A stretch of 22,585 bases of DNA from an uncultured Eubacteriales bacterium (GCA_900556615.1 USPP01000002.1:1-22585); one strand, 5' to 3'. Positions 1-7,348 are shown, counted from the stretch's first letter. The notes: generated from the sequence alone by a model not told the origin. Program-made: numbers and translations.

Positions 1-27
1 GATTATTATGAATTTAAATGGTCAAAA

Positions 28-183
28 TTGCGGATTTCATCCGCAAAACTCGACTTCGTGGGGCTATCGCACTAACGTGCGACTGCCCCAGTGTACATGC
101 ACACAGAAAAAAAATGAGCCGAAAACAATGTTTTCGGCAAATCAAGTTTTTTAAAGATTTTAAGCAGGGGCGGCGGAGCCCTG
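28..183. repeat. Cluster of intergenic hairpins downstream of rhaD
   Basis: No gene is seen in 1-241; instead there are at least four back-to-back inverted repeats. Positions 28-46 form an 8-bp stem with a TTC loop. Positions 59-90 form a two-part stem, TGGGGC with GCCCCA enclosing CGCAC with GTGCG. Positions 118-138 form a 9-bp stem, which is the rhaD terminator. Positions 165-183 form a CAGGG(G)C/GCCCTG stem. GTGTACATGCACAC at 91-104 is nearly palindromic. Such density suggests a dispersed intergenic repeat rather than only a terminator, but no second copy lies in this window. The 82-residue reading frame through it has no ribosome site and follows the hairpins, so I do not call it a gene. 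Confidence 0.55.
107..138 (-). terminator. Intrinsic terminator of the rhaD transcript
   Basis: Read on the minus strand, this is a perfect 9-bp stem (GCCGAAAAC/GTTTTCGGC) with a 3-nt ATT loop, then TCA and eight T residues. It lies about 100 nt past the rhaD stop codon. It is the best terminator in the window and marks the end of the rhamnose locus. Confidence 0.8.
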
Positions 184-241
184 TAAAAACAATTTTTTCT
201 TCCGTTCAAAGTGCGGAGATTACGCATTTACTGATCTCACA

Positions 242-1057
242 TTATTCAAGAAAATCTTTTCTGTAAGATATACCGAATGAATCAGCGAGCGCAGCAAGCT
301 GCTTATCCGAAATTCTGTTAATCACGGGAAGATGGGAATATTTGAGATAAAGCTCCGCGCCTTTCTCAACTGTTTCAATAAGACCAAAGGTTTCGTCGTA
401 GCTTTTCCCTGCTCCGTAAATACCGTGTTGAGCCCAAACGACAATACGATATTCCTTCATTTTAGCAGCAGTAGCCTCACCGATAGCATTATTTCCGCAA
501 ATCATCCAAGGAAGAACGCCGATACCATCCGGAAATACAACAATACATTCGGTACAGGTTCCCCATATCGTTCTTGTAAAAGATTTATCGTCAAGAGGGT
601 GAACATGCGTCATAGCAACCGTATTCGTAGGGTGAGTGTGCATAACAATTTTGTTAAGAGGATCTACCTTGAGTCTTGCCATATGACTCATAAGATGCGC
701 CGGAAGCTCGCTGGTAAACCTTCCTCCATCTGAAAATCCCCAAAGCAATTCAGCGGTTTCTCCGTCCGTTCCGATTTTTATAACACCAAGGTTCGCTTCA
801 GGATCATCATTTACATTTTTGAAATACTTTCCGGTTCCGGTAACAAGAAAAATTTTTCCGACAAGAGATTCAGCTTGGAATCCTATCGGTATAGTTCTTA
901 TAACGTTATTTAAATTAAGATACTCAGAAACTTCATCATTGTCAAGCAAACAGCTGATATTTCCGCCGTTTCTCTCATCCCAGCCGAGACGATACATATT
1001 AGCAGTTGTTTTACACATTTCATTAATAAAAGGTGCGCTGAAAATATTATAGTGCAT
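242..1057 (-). CDS. rhaD: L-rhamnulose-1-phosphate aldolase (class II, zinc-dependent)
   Basis: This enzyme cleaves L-rhamnulose 1-phosphate to dihydroxyacetone phosphate and L-lactaldehyde, the last step of the phosphorylated rhamnose pathway, in the cytoplasm. The protein has 271 residues, close to the 274 of E. coli RhaD. The N-terminal GWDERNGGN motif is diagnostic of RhaD. The HTHP motif near residue 140 and the WAQHG motif near residue 212 supply the three zinc-binding histidines expected of the family. The ATG at 1057 is preceded by GGGGAG about 8 nt upstream. It is the last gene of the locus, 127 nt after rhaM, but a terminator-like hairpin lies just ahead of it, so its level is probably set by readthrough from the rhaM promoter. 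A second aldolase gene lies at 1632-2687. Confidence 0.95.
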   Translation of the reverse strand: MHYNIFSAPFINEMCKTTANMYRLGWDERNGGNISCLLDNDEVSEYLNLNNVIRTIPIGFQAESLVGKIFLVTGTGKYFKNVNDDPEANLGVIKIGTDGETAELLWGFSDGGRFTSELPAHLMSHMARLKVDPLNKIVMHTHPTNTVAMTHVHPLDDKSFTRTIWGTCTECIVVFPDGIGVLPWMICGNNAIGEATAAKMKEYRIVVWAQHGIYGAGKSYDETFGLIETVEKGAELYLKYSHLPVINRISDKQLAALADSFGISYRKDFLE

Positions 1058-1080
1058 ACTAACTCCCCTTTGCCTCAGAT

Positions 1081-1125
1081 AAAAATTCCGCCGTCCGGGA
1101 AAGCATCATCCCATAACGGCGGAAT
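1081..1125 (-). terminator. Terminator-like hairpin between rhaM and rhaD
   Basis: ATTCCGCCGT (1085-1094) pairs perfectly with ACGGCGGAAT (1116-1125), and an inner GGGA/TCCC extends the stem. On the minus strand the stem is followed by five T residues (1085-1081). It ends only about 24 nt before the rhaD start codon, leaving no room for a rhaD promoter downstream. It may therefore be a partial terminator or attenuator, or an mRNA stabiliser between rhaM and rhaD. Confidence 0.6.
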
Positions 1126-1127
1126 AT

Positions 1128-1185
1128 TAAGGCAAAAGTTAATGCGCAACAAAGGCGTTTGCGTGCACCCGGCGGTGTTGCCTTA
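1128..1185 (+). repeat. Short (58-bp) copy of the TAAGGC inverted-repeat element (copy C)
   Basis: The ends TTAAGGCAA and TTGCCTTAA are perfect inverted repeats. The right part (about 1144-1185, GCGCAACAAAGGCG then CCCGGCGGTGTTGCCTTA) matches the right end of the full-length copy at 4352-4528 with few changes. The left half of the full element is missing. It begins one base after the rhaM stop codon. It appears to be an internally deleted member of the family also present at 4352, 16981 and 19257. Confidence 0.7.
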
Positions 1186-1186
1186 A

Positions 1187-1501
1187 CTACTTAAGCTCAA
1201 AAACTTGAATAAGATCGGCAGAAACGGGACTGTTGTCGGGATTGGTCTCCATAATATCAGCCATATAATCCCACCACTTGCGGCAAATGGCAGTATCTGC
1301 GCTTTTTTTCCATAAATCCTCGTCCTCAAGCTCGATATATCCAAAAAGGATATTGGTTTCGGTATCAAGGAATATAGAATAATTATGTCCGCCGTATTCG
1401 CGAATCATATCTACCATTTCTTGCCAAATCAGGTTATGACGCTTTCTATATTCTTCCGCCATTCCATTGAACAGCTTCATTCTGAACGCTTTTTTTATCA
1501 T
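1187..1501 (-). CDS. rhaM: L-rhamnose mutarotase
   Basis: RhaM interconverts alpha- and beta-L-rhamnopyranose, feeding the anomer used by RhaA. The 104 residues equal the E. coli protein in length, and the family signatures are all visible: MIKKAF at the start, YRKRHNLIW around residues 18-26 with the catalytic-type His, the HNYSI stretch, the paired Trp near 75, and the C-terminal NPDNSP segment. The ATG is at 1501. A TTGAAA/TATAAT promoter sits immediately upstream, giving a leader of only about 10 nt with a weak AGG ribosome site. The next gene is rhaD. Confidence 0.95.
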   Translation of the reverse strand: MIKKAFRMKLFNGMAEEYRKRHNLIWQEMVDMIREYGGHNYSIFLDTETNILFGYIELEDEDLWKKSADTAICRKWWDYMADIMETNPDNSPVSADLIQVFELK

Positions 1502-1516
1502 ACTTTTCTACCTAAT

Positions 1517-1545
1517 ATTATAAAGCATCTTTTGTTATTTTTCAA
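1517..1545 (-). promoter_or_regulatory. Promoter of rhaM(-rhaD)
   Basis: On the minus strand, -35 TTGAAA (1545-1540) and -10 TATAAT (1522-1517) are separated by exactly 17 bp. Transcription would begin near 1510, about 10 nt before the rhaM ATG, an unusually short leader. This makes rhaM-rhaD a unit separable from the rhaB-rhaA promoter. Confidence 0.7.
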
Positions 1546-1579
1546 TAAACAATCTCAACGATTTTTGTGTAATTCGAAC

Positions 1580-1625
1580 TGTTCATTTGAACATATTCAC
1601 AAATATCACAACACTATTTTGTGAA
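1580..1625. promoter_or_regulatory. Operator-like palindromes upstream of the rhaM promoter
   Basis: Two inverted repeats lie 35-80 bp upstream of the rhaM -35 box. TGTTCATTTGAACA (1580-1593) has 6-bp arms, and TTCACAAA (1596-1603) pairs with TTTGTGAA (1618-1625). The second contains CACAAATAT, also found inside the promoter spacer of the AraC-type regulator (7359-7370). A binding site for that regulator is inferred, not shown. The second repeat also lies just past the class II aldolase stop and lacks a T-tract, so it is not a typical terminator. Confidence 0.4.
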
Positions 1626-1631
1626 TTTCAA

Positions 1632-2687
1632 TCAATTTCCGCTCACCTTAGCACGATAACTTTCCACTTCCCAATTCACGATAAAATCAACAAGCTCTTC
1701 GCTCATTTCAGAATATCCCCCGAAAGACTCGGCATTGGCAAACACTTTAACATGATCAAGAAAGACATTTTTTACAGTATCAAGCTGTTTGGCGTCCGTA
1801 CCAAAGACATAGGCTCCGCGGCGATTTACAATGATCACACGAGGCTTATATCCATTTTTCGACTCAAAGGCGGAAAGCTCTGCTTTCCAAACGTCAGAAG
1901 CCGAGTTAGGCTCAATCACCATGTACTTCGCTTTGCAGTACACGATGTGATCCGGAGTAGGGCTTCTGAAAGACGGATCAAACGTTGCAATCTCAGGAGT
2001 ATTCAAATACTCATAAAACTCGGTTCCCAGATATTGCGAAAGCCTCTTCCCAATATATTCTGTTTCGCCGGAGATAACAGAATTAACTGTTTCCATAACC
2101 TTCTCGGCAAGATCGTCAATTTCCTCTACGCTATTACCGGCAAAAAACACGCCGTGATTCTGTAAAAAAAGAAGATAAGCATCTTTTCCCGTACGCTTTT
2201 TATATCCATCAAGCTGTTCCCTGCAAATATCCGCGAGAATATAGCCCGGCTTGCAAGCGTCAACCCATACCGATTCCGGAAAAAGTTTTTCCGACATTTG
2301 CTTCCCCGCCTTGCCGCATGTCATACCGTTGACCGCCGCCGGATGAACGTGAAGAACAAAGCTTTGCGGAAAAAGATTATGGAGCAGGGTTTCCACGCTC
2401 GGACGGCGGGTTTCTCCCTCAAGTCTTGCCGCCATCATATCGGCAAGAACCTCACTTTCTCTCGTTTTCTCATCATCGGAATATTTCTTTTTCCACATAG
2501 CATCAAGCTTCGCTCGGTCAAGACGAACAAAGTCCTCTGCCTTTATGGTAGCAAGGGATGTCCCGGAGCCCTTTACATATAGCGTATCCGCCGTTTTATA
2601 GGAGGTATTCCCTCCTCCGGCAAGCACATATGACGGATTCTTTCCGTATTTATTCGACATTTCCTGAAGCTTTATTAAGTTTTCCAT
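1632..2687 (-). CDS. Class II aldolase/adducin-family protein, COG3347 type without the dehydrogenase half
   Basis: The 351-residue protein resembles the N-terminal aldolase half of bifunctional rhamnulose-1-phosphate aldolase/lactaldehyde dehydrogenases (YuxG/RhaD-type, COG3347), which are nearly twice this length. The short-chain dehydrogenase half is absent. Visible features are an N-terminal AGGGNTSYK phosphate-binding-type segment (near 24-32), the metal motif VLHVHP near residue 112, and FLQNHGVFFAG near 173. The start at 2687 has AAAGGTG upstream. The PHP gene ends 16 nt before it, so the two are probably co-transcribed. As rhaD already supplies the aldolase, this one may act on a related ketose phosphate (for example fuculose or another deoxy-sugar intermediate) or be redundant. 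The substrate is unknown. Confidence 0.82.
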   Translation of the reverse strand: MENLIKLQEMSNKYGKNPSYVLAGGGNTSYKTADTLYVKGSGTSLATIKAEDFVRLDRAKLDAMWKKKYSDDEKTRESEVLADMMAARLEGETRRPSVETLLHNLFPQSFVLHVHPAAVNGMTCGKAGKQMSEKLFPESVWVDACKPGYILADICREQLDGYKKRTGKDAYLLFLQNHGVFFAGNSVEEIDDLAEKVMETVNSVISGETEYIGKRLSQYLGTEFYEYLNTPEIATFDPSFRSPTPDHIVYCKAKYMVIEPNSASDVWKAELSAFESKNGYKPRVIIVNRRGAYVFGTDAKQLDTVKNVFLDHVKVFANAESFGGYSEMSEELVDFIVNWEVESYRAKVSGN

Positions 2688-2703
2688 TATTTTATCACCT
2701 TTC

Positions 2704-3846
2704 TCAAGCTTTTATCAGCTCGCGCGCCGCCTTGCGATCGGTATCGGCAAGCTCCTCGTATTTTATAAGCGTATACGCGGCATCCACAAGATGGGCAAAC
2801 TTCGGATTATCATATGCGGGACATACAAACTTCTGTCTGGGAGAATTAATGTCCTCACCGCTTATCTGGAAGAAATGTCTCTTTTTACAAAGCGCCATCA
2901 ATCTGTCAAGCTGCTCCGGGGTATTTCTTGTCGGCATGAAGGTAACAGCGTCAAATCCGTATTCTCCGATGACGTCAAACAAATCTTCAAGGTAATCGTC
3001 CTCAAATTTCTGCGCCTTTTTATCTCCGGTAACCGAGCTTCCGACATCTCCAAGATAAGCGTATGCGGAGATTCCTCCGTATTTCCTTACCATATCGGTA
3101 TATTCCATGACATCGGGCAGCTCGTCTGTCGCAGGAATATAGATTTTCTCAACAAGACCGCTTTTGAGAACTCCGAGAATATCATATTCATAATATTCCG
3201 GAGTCTTGTCTCCGTTCAAAATATTTATTTCAGCTTTTTCGGATACCGGTATTCCCATAACCTCTTTCATATAGGCAACAACATCGGCGGGAGCAGTATA
3301 TCGCGCCGTAATTTTTTTCGTAAGCGCGAACAAAAGATGCCGCTCTGTCACAGAGGTTACCGAAAGCGGAAGCACGTCTCTTTCGAAATTAAGCAGGATT
3401 CCGAAGGATTCTGTGAGGCGGTTTATATTCTCGATCATTCCGCGATTTCTAATATTTCTCTTCTCACGGTAAGGGGCAAAAAACTCGTCAACCTTTTCGA
3501 TATTGCTGTGAGGAATTCCGTGCATGGCAACATATGCCACAGATATCTGATCGGGATTATTAAGTCTCTTTCCGTTCAGCTTCGTTCTTGACATATCAAT
3601 TCGGCACTCCGCTCCAACCGTTATCGGCATACCGATGATCTTTCCTGCCTCTATAAACTCTCTGGCACCCGCGGTAGTATCGTGATCCACGATTCCCGCC
3701 GTCGCAAGACCGTTTATATACGCGGTATATACCGCCTCCGTAGGACTATAGGGAGAAAAAGAATGACAGGTATGAATGTGATTGTTGATATAATGCGTTT
3801 TGCCGATCTCCGGCAAAGAAAGACGTTTCAATTCTTCAAGATTCAT
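2704..3846 (-). CDS. PHP-domain metal-dependent phosphoesterase-like protein in the rhamnose locus
   Basis: The 380-residue PHP-family protein (polymerase and histidinol phosphatase) shows NNHIHTCHSF at 21-30 (motif I, His23 and His25), GIVDHD at 51-56 (motif II) and GAE at 78-80. A C-terminal SGEDIN stands where many PHP enzymes have GSDAH, so one metal site differs. The chosen start, ATG at 3846, has AAAGGAAAA about 12 nt upstream; an in-frame extension to 3969 begins with a poorly conserved-looking basic stretch and no ribosome site. It is followed directly by the class II aldolase. PHP enzymes typically hydrolyse phosphomonoesters or phosphodiesters with bound metals, so a sugar-phosphate phosphatase role is plausible, but the substrate is not known. 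Confidence 0.8.
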   Translation of the reverse strand: MNLEELKRLSLPEIGKTHYINNHIHTCHSFSPYSPTEAVYTAYINGLATAGIVDHDTTAGAREFIEAGKIIGMPITVGAECRIDMSRTKLNGKRLNNPDQISVAYVAMHGIPHSNIEKVDEFFAPYREKRNIRNRGMIENINRLTESFGILLNFERDVLPLSVTSVTERHLLFALTKKITARYTAPADVVAYMKEVMGIPVSEKAEINILNGDKTPEYYEYDILGVLKSGLVEKIYIPATDELPDVMEYTDMVRKYGGISAYAYLGDVGSSVTGDKKAQKFEDDYLEDLFDVIGEYGFDAVTFMPTRNTPEQLDRLMALCKKRHFFQISGEDINSPRQKFVCPAYDNPKFAHLVDAAYTLIKYEELADTDRKAARELIKA

Positions 3847-4351
3847 TTTATTCGTTTTCCTTTTTTTCAAATGCTTTGTATTGGCAGATCGGCTGCATGA
3901 AACAGCAAAACTGAGTCCAAACACGGAATACAGCTTTTTCTGTGACCGATAGACTTTGCCAATGTACAATTACTGTATTGCTTAACAGGTAAAATACCGG
4001 CATTCAATCCGGCAGAAGCTGCATCGGGGGCTGAAGCATCCCTTATGCGACAACCCCCGCGATATAAATCCCAACAGCGCTTCCTTTTTCTAAACTTACA
4101 GAAAAATCATCATCAAACACAGGAGTAGCCGGACATGGTCAGGATAAGAATGGAATCTGCTTATAGAATGTCTGACTAACAACCGAAAAGCGACACAAAT
4201 AAACCAAATTTCTATGCTTTGGGTGGTATGTGCAAGGATTTTTATAGACTTGTACATAAATCCTTGCCCTTACAGACGACGCTCAACAGACTGTTTGGAC
4301 ATCGTGGCTGCTGCGGATATTCAGAGCAAACATTGTTTATCTTTCGTTTTT
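3847..4351. other. Gene-free stretch with several hairpins between the PHP gene and the inserted element
   Basis: No credible gene is seen. GGGGG...CCCCC around 4026-4063 encloses TG/CA and GCAT/ATGC pairings, forming a long imperfect hairpin with TCG/CGA flanks. GCAAGGATTT (about 4230) and AAATCCTTGC (about 4257) form a 10-bp inverted repeat. GTCAG (about 4138) and CTGAC (about 4172) also pair. The PHP-aldolase transcript must either start here or read through from rhaA, and I see no convincing promoter. The structures could be leader RNA or remnants of mobile repeats. Confidence 0.35.
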
Positions 4352-4528
4352 TGAGGCAATACCGCCGGGTACACGGCTATCGCCTTTGCTGCGCATATGC
4401 TTGTATCTTTTCCGTCAACTTCACAAATTTCGTCGGCAAAGGAGCCACTCTTGTCTCCTCAATTGGTATCGTCTGACGAAAAATCCGGCGGCGCAGCTAC
4501 GCAGTAATCATTGTGCGGTATCGCCTTA
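4352..4528 (-). repeat. Full-length (177-bp) copy of the TAAGGC inverted-repeat element (copy B)
   Basis: Read on the minus strand it starts TAAGGCGATACCGC and ends GCGGTATTGCCTCA, so the ends are imperfect inverted repeats. Copy E (19257-19432) is nearly the same length and aligns along its whole extent, and copy A (16981) matches its first 72 bp closely. It starts 19 nt after the rhaA stop codon. There is no coding capacity of transposase size, so it is a MITE-like or structured-RNA element. The 85-residue frame crossing it is not a gene. Confidence 0.75.
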
Positions 4529-4547
4529 ATAATACAACAGAACAATG

Positions 4548-5795
4548 TCAAGCTCTTTTAAGAAGAATCTCCTTCTCATATTTTTCAACTTCAGCCATCC
4601 ATTTTTCATCGGAAGGCACGCCGTTTCTCTCGCAGAACTCGTTCCATACCGCTTCAGCCGGCATCATCTTGAACTGTTCCTGCATAACCATAAGCTTTGT
4701 AAATTTTTCCTTGTCTTGAAGCTCGGTAAGATATGCGTGCGGAGTAAGCATAGCGTAAAGCAGCGCTTTTCTGAAGCTTGTTATACCGACAACCCAAGCG
4801 GCAATACGATTAATGCTTGCGTCAAAGAAATCGAGCGCCATTGCGATATCATTCATTCTTCCGCTTGCAACGATTTCCTTCGCGATTTCCTTTGTCTCGT
4901 CGTCAAGACGTACAACATGGTCGGAGTCCCAGCGCATCGGACGTGTGACATGAAGCGCGAGTTTCTTATTAAGAATCAGAAGAGAGGAAATTTTATCGGA
5001 TACAACTTCCGTAGGATGATAATGACCGTTGTCCATAAGCGGAACAAGTCCGTTCTGCTGAGCATAACCGAGAGTGAACTCTGCTGAGCCAACCGTATAT
5101 GCTTCAAGTCCGATACCGAAAACCTTGGATTCAAGAGTAACATATACCTTCTCCTTGTCATAAGGCATGGAAATGATCTCGTCAAGAGATTTCTTGAACC
5201 TTGCACGGGGACCGATTCTGTCGGCGGGAATGTCCTTATAACCATCGGGAATCCAAATATTCATAACGCACGGTTCGCCGGTTTCCTCAGCAAAATATTC
5301 TGAAATTCTGATACAGGCTTTCACATGATTCACCCAGAAGGTTCGGATTTCTTCATCCGGAGACGACAGTGTAAATTGCTTTGCCTTGGGATGCGAGAAA
5401 AGCGTGGGATTGAAGTCAATTCCCATTCCGCGTTTCTTGGCATAATCAACCCATTTTTTAAAATGCTTCGGCTCTATCGCGTCGCGGTCGGCAAACTCCC
5501 CTTCCTCAAATATCGCATAGCTTGCATGAAGGTTGAGCTTATGCTTTCCGCCGCAGAAGGAAAGCGCCTTGTCAAGATCCTGCATGAGTTCTTCCGGCGT
5601 TCTCGCTTTTCCGGGATAATTTCCGGTAGTCTGTATCCCTCCTGACAGAGCGTCCTTGCTGTCAAACCCGCAAACATCGTCTCCCTGCCAGCAGTGAACC
5701 GATATTTCAGCCTGTCCGAGCTTTTCGATTACCTCATCGGTATCGATACCGTATTCCGCGTATTTCTTTTTTGCCGCCTCATAAATAACACTCAT
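4548..5795 (-). CDS. rhaA: L-rhamnose isomerase
   Basis: RhaA isomerises L-rhamnose to L-rhamnulose, using divalent metals, in the cytoplasm. The 415 residues match the usual 415-420. The N-terminal segment VHCWQGDDVCGF (near 33-44), GGIQTTGNYPGKART (near 52-66) and KLNLHASYA (near 86-94) are signature stretches. Metal ligands are in VTLES (Glu), PLMDNGHYHP (Asp and His) and ALDFFDASINR (Asp). The ATG at 5795 is preceded by AGGAGAATC. The gene follows rhaB by 18 nt, so the two form an operon. A 177-bp repeat element lies just past its stop codon. Confidence 0.97.
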   Translation of the reverse strand: MSVIYEAAKKKYAEYGIDTDEVIEKLGQAEISVHCWQGDDVCGFDSKDALSGGIQTTGNYPGKARTPEELMQDLDKALSFCGGKHKLNLHASYAIFEEGEFADRDAIEPKHFKKWVDYAKKRGMGIDFNPTLFSHPKAKQFTLSSPDEEIRTFWVNHVKACIRISEYFAEETGEPCVMNIWIPDGYKDIPADRIGPRARFKKSLDEIISMPYDKEKVYVTLESKVFGIGLEAYTVGSAEFTLGYAQQNGLVPLMDNGHYHPTEVVSDKISSLLILNKKLALHVTRPMRWDSDHVVRLDDETKEIAKEIVASGRMNDIAMALDFFDASINRIAAWVVGITSFRKALLYAMLTPHAYLTELQDKEKFTKLMVMQEQFKMMPAEAVWNEFCERNGVPSDEKWMAEVEKYEKEILLKRA

Positions 5796-5813
5796 AATAA
5801 AGATTCTCCTATA

Positions 5814-7202
5814 TCATTTAATCTCTTTTACATTAAAGGAATTATAAATTACGTTTCTCGCTTCTCTCAGATCGGTAAATACGCCGGTACTGATCATCTG
5901 AGCGGTAATATTTCCGATTGCGGTAGCTTCCTTAGGTCCTGCGTAAACAGGCTTCCCGCACTTTTCGGCGGTAAGACGGCAAAGATACTCATCTCTGCTT
6001 CCGCCGCCGACAATGTGAATTGCTCTCATCGGTCTTCCGAGCATCGCTTCTATCTCTTCCACCGATTTCCTATAGCACTCGGCAAGGCTGTGATAGACCA
6101 CAGCAAACAGTTCTCCAATCGAAAGCTCAGAACATCCGAGCGCTGTCTTAACTTCGTCAATCATACTTTCCGGAGCCATAAAACGCCTGTCATTCACATC
6201 TATTCTCAACTTAGTGGAATCATATTCCTGCGCCATCTCACAGAGCATATCGAAGGTATAGTCTCCGCCAAGCTCTTTTTTCATGGATTGTATCATCCAA
6301 AGTCCGGTAATATTTTTCAAATACCGGTATCTCTTATCAAAGCCGCCCTCATTTGTGAAATTATGAAGCCTGCTTTCTTCACTTGTATCGGGAGTAAGGC
6401 GCTCCACGCCGATAAGAGACCAAGTTCCGGAGCTTATATATATCACATCCTCGGAATTCGTCGGCACCGAAACGACAGCGGAACCGGTATCGTGAGTTGC
6501 CGGAAGAATTACCTTTGCCCCGTAACATCCGGTTTCTTCCGCGATCTCCGCGGAAAGCTCTCCTACAATATGGCCGGGACAGAACAGCTCACCGAAAATT
6601 TTTTCGGGATATCCAAGCCTTCTGATGATATCAAAGTCCCAGTCGCAGCTTGCTGCATTAACAAGCTGACCTGTGGTGGCGTTTGTGTATTCCGAGCATT
6701 TTTCACCGGTAAGCAGATAATTCAGATATTCCGGCATCATCAGGATGCGATCAGCTTTTTCAAGATATTCGGGGTTATTTTTTTTCACCGCCATAAGCTG
6801 GTATACCGTATTAAACATTTCCTTCTGTATTCCGGTTCTTGCGTAAAGCTCCTTTTCGGGAATCAGCTTATATACCTCGTCATCCATTCCCGCAGTCCTT
6901 GAATCACGGTAACCGACCGTATCTCCGATACGGTTCCCATCCTCATCAAGCAGGGCAAAATCCACTCCCCAAGTATCTATACCGATATAGGACGGACTTT
7001 TCCCCTTTTTAACGCACTCGGCAATTCCTGCCTTCACATAACCAAAGAGGGCCTCGGAATCCCATACAAGTGTTCCATCAGCGTTCTTTTTCATACCGTT
7101 CGGAAACCGATACATTTCCTCGATAATAAGCTTCCCATTCTCATACGATCCGATTATGTGTCTGCCGCTTGAAGCGCCGATATCAATTGCAAGATAATAC
7201 AA
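5814..7202 (-). CDS. rhaB: L-rhamnulokinase (FGGY family)
   Basis: RhaB phosphorylates L-rhamnulose to L-rhamnulose 1-phosphate with ATP. The 462-residue protein has the N-terminal ATPase-fold signature AIDIGASSGRH at 5-15. IDTWGVDFALLDEDGN near 74-89 contains the catalytic-base-type Asp. HDTGSAVVSVP near 235 and the C-terminal nucleotide-binding IHIVGGGSRDEYL near 395-407 complete the fold. The start is TTG at 7202: AGGAG lies 9 nt upstream and the protein begins directly with YYLAIDIG, so a later start would cut the first strand. It is the first gene of the rhaBA unit, divergent from the AraC regulator. Confidence 0.95.
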   Translation of the reverse strand: MYYLAIDIGASSGRHIIGSYENGKLIIEEMYRFPNGMKKNADGTLVWDSEALFGYVKAGIAECVKKGKSPSYIGIDTWGVDFALLDEDGNRIGDTVGYRDSRTAGMDDEVYKLIPEKELYARTGIQKEMFNTVYQLMAVKKNNPEYLEKADRILMMPEYLNYLLTGEKCSEYTNATTGQLVNAASCDWDFDIIRRLGYPEKIFGELFCPGHIVGELSAEIAEETGCYGAKVILPATHDTGSAVVSVPTNSEDVIYISSGTWSLIGVERLTPDTSEESRLHNFTNEGGFDKRYRYLKNITGLWMIQSMKKELGGDYTFDMLCEMAQEYDSTKLRIDVNDRRFMAPESMIDEVKTALGCSELSIGELFAVVYHSLAECYRKSVEEIEAMLGRPMRAIHIVGGGSRDEYLCRLTAEKCGKPVYAGPKEATAIGNITAQMISTGVFTDLREARNVIYNSFNVKEIK

Positions 7203-7266
7203 AACAAAATTCTCCTTTTCTGCGATTGATCCGATCTGATTTCACATCAAACCTTTCTCAATATAA

Positions 7267-7300
7267 ATTATATCATATTCATCAGAATATAAAAGAGCGT
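7267..7300 (-). promoter_or_regulatory. rhaB promoter with embedded palindrome
   Basis: On the minus strand a consensus -10 TATAAT (7272-7267) is present, but the region 17 bp upstream (CTTTTA) is a poor -35, as expected of an activator-dependent promoter. The spacer holds a perfect 6-bp-arm palindrome, ATATTCATCAGAATAT (7275-7290). This could be an operator. Activation by the divergent AraC-family protein is inferred from position. Confidence 0.5.
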
Positions 7301-7348
7301 ATTTTAACCAAAAAAATATTCTTTTTTAACATTTTTGCGCTGCTATAC

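Noticed and set aside
59..90. Possible tRNA-like or riboswitch fold
   Set aside because: The hairpin is strong, but no cloverleaf, anticodon arm or known riboswitch core could be recognised.
1587..2165. 192-residue open frame on the plus strand
   Set aside because: Antisense shadow of the class II aldolase, with no initiation signal or recognisable motif.
2791..3591. 266-residue open frame on the plus strand
   Set aside because: Antisense to the PHP gene, whose motifs are clear; no ribosome site or family resemblance.
3847..3969. N-terminal extension of the PHP gene by 41 residues
   Set aside because: The extension is basic and unlike PHP N-termini, while a ribosome site sits correctly before the ATG at 3846.
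4219..4476. 85-residue open frame on the plus strand
   Set aside because: Runs across the boundary of the 177-bp repeat element and has no ribosome site, so it is chance reading through non-coding DNA.
5694..6902. 402-residue open frame on the plus strand
   Set aside because: It is antisense to rhaB and part of rhaA, has no ribosome site, and its residue composition (rich in His, Arg, Ser, Phe, Cys) is that of a reverse-frame shadow; rhaB is unmistakable.
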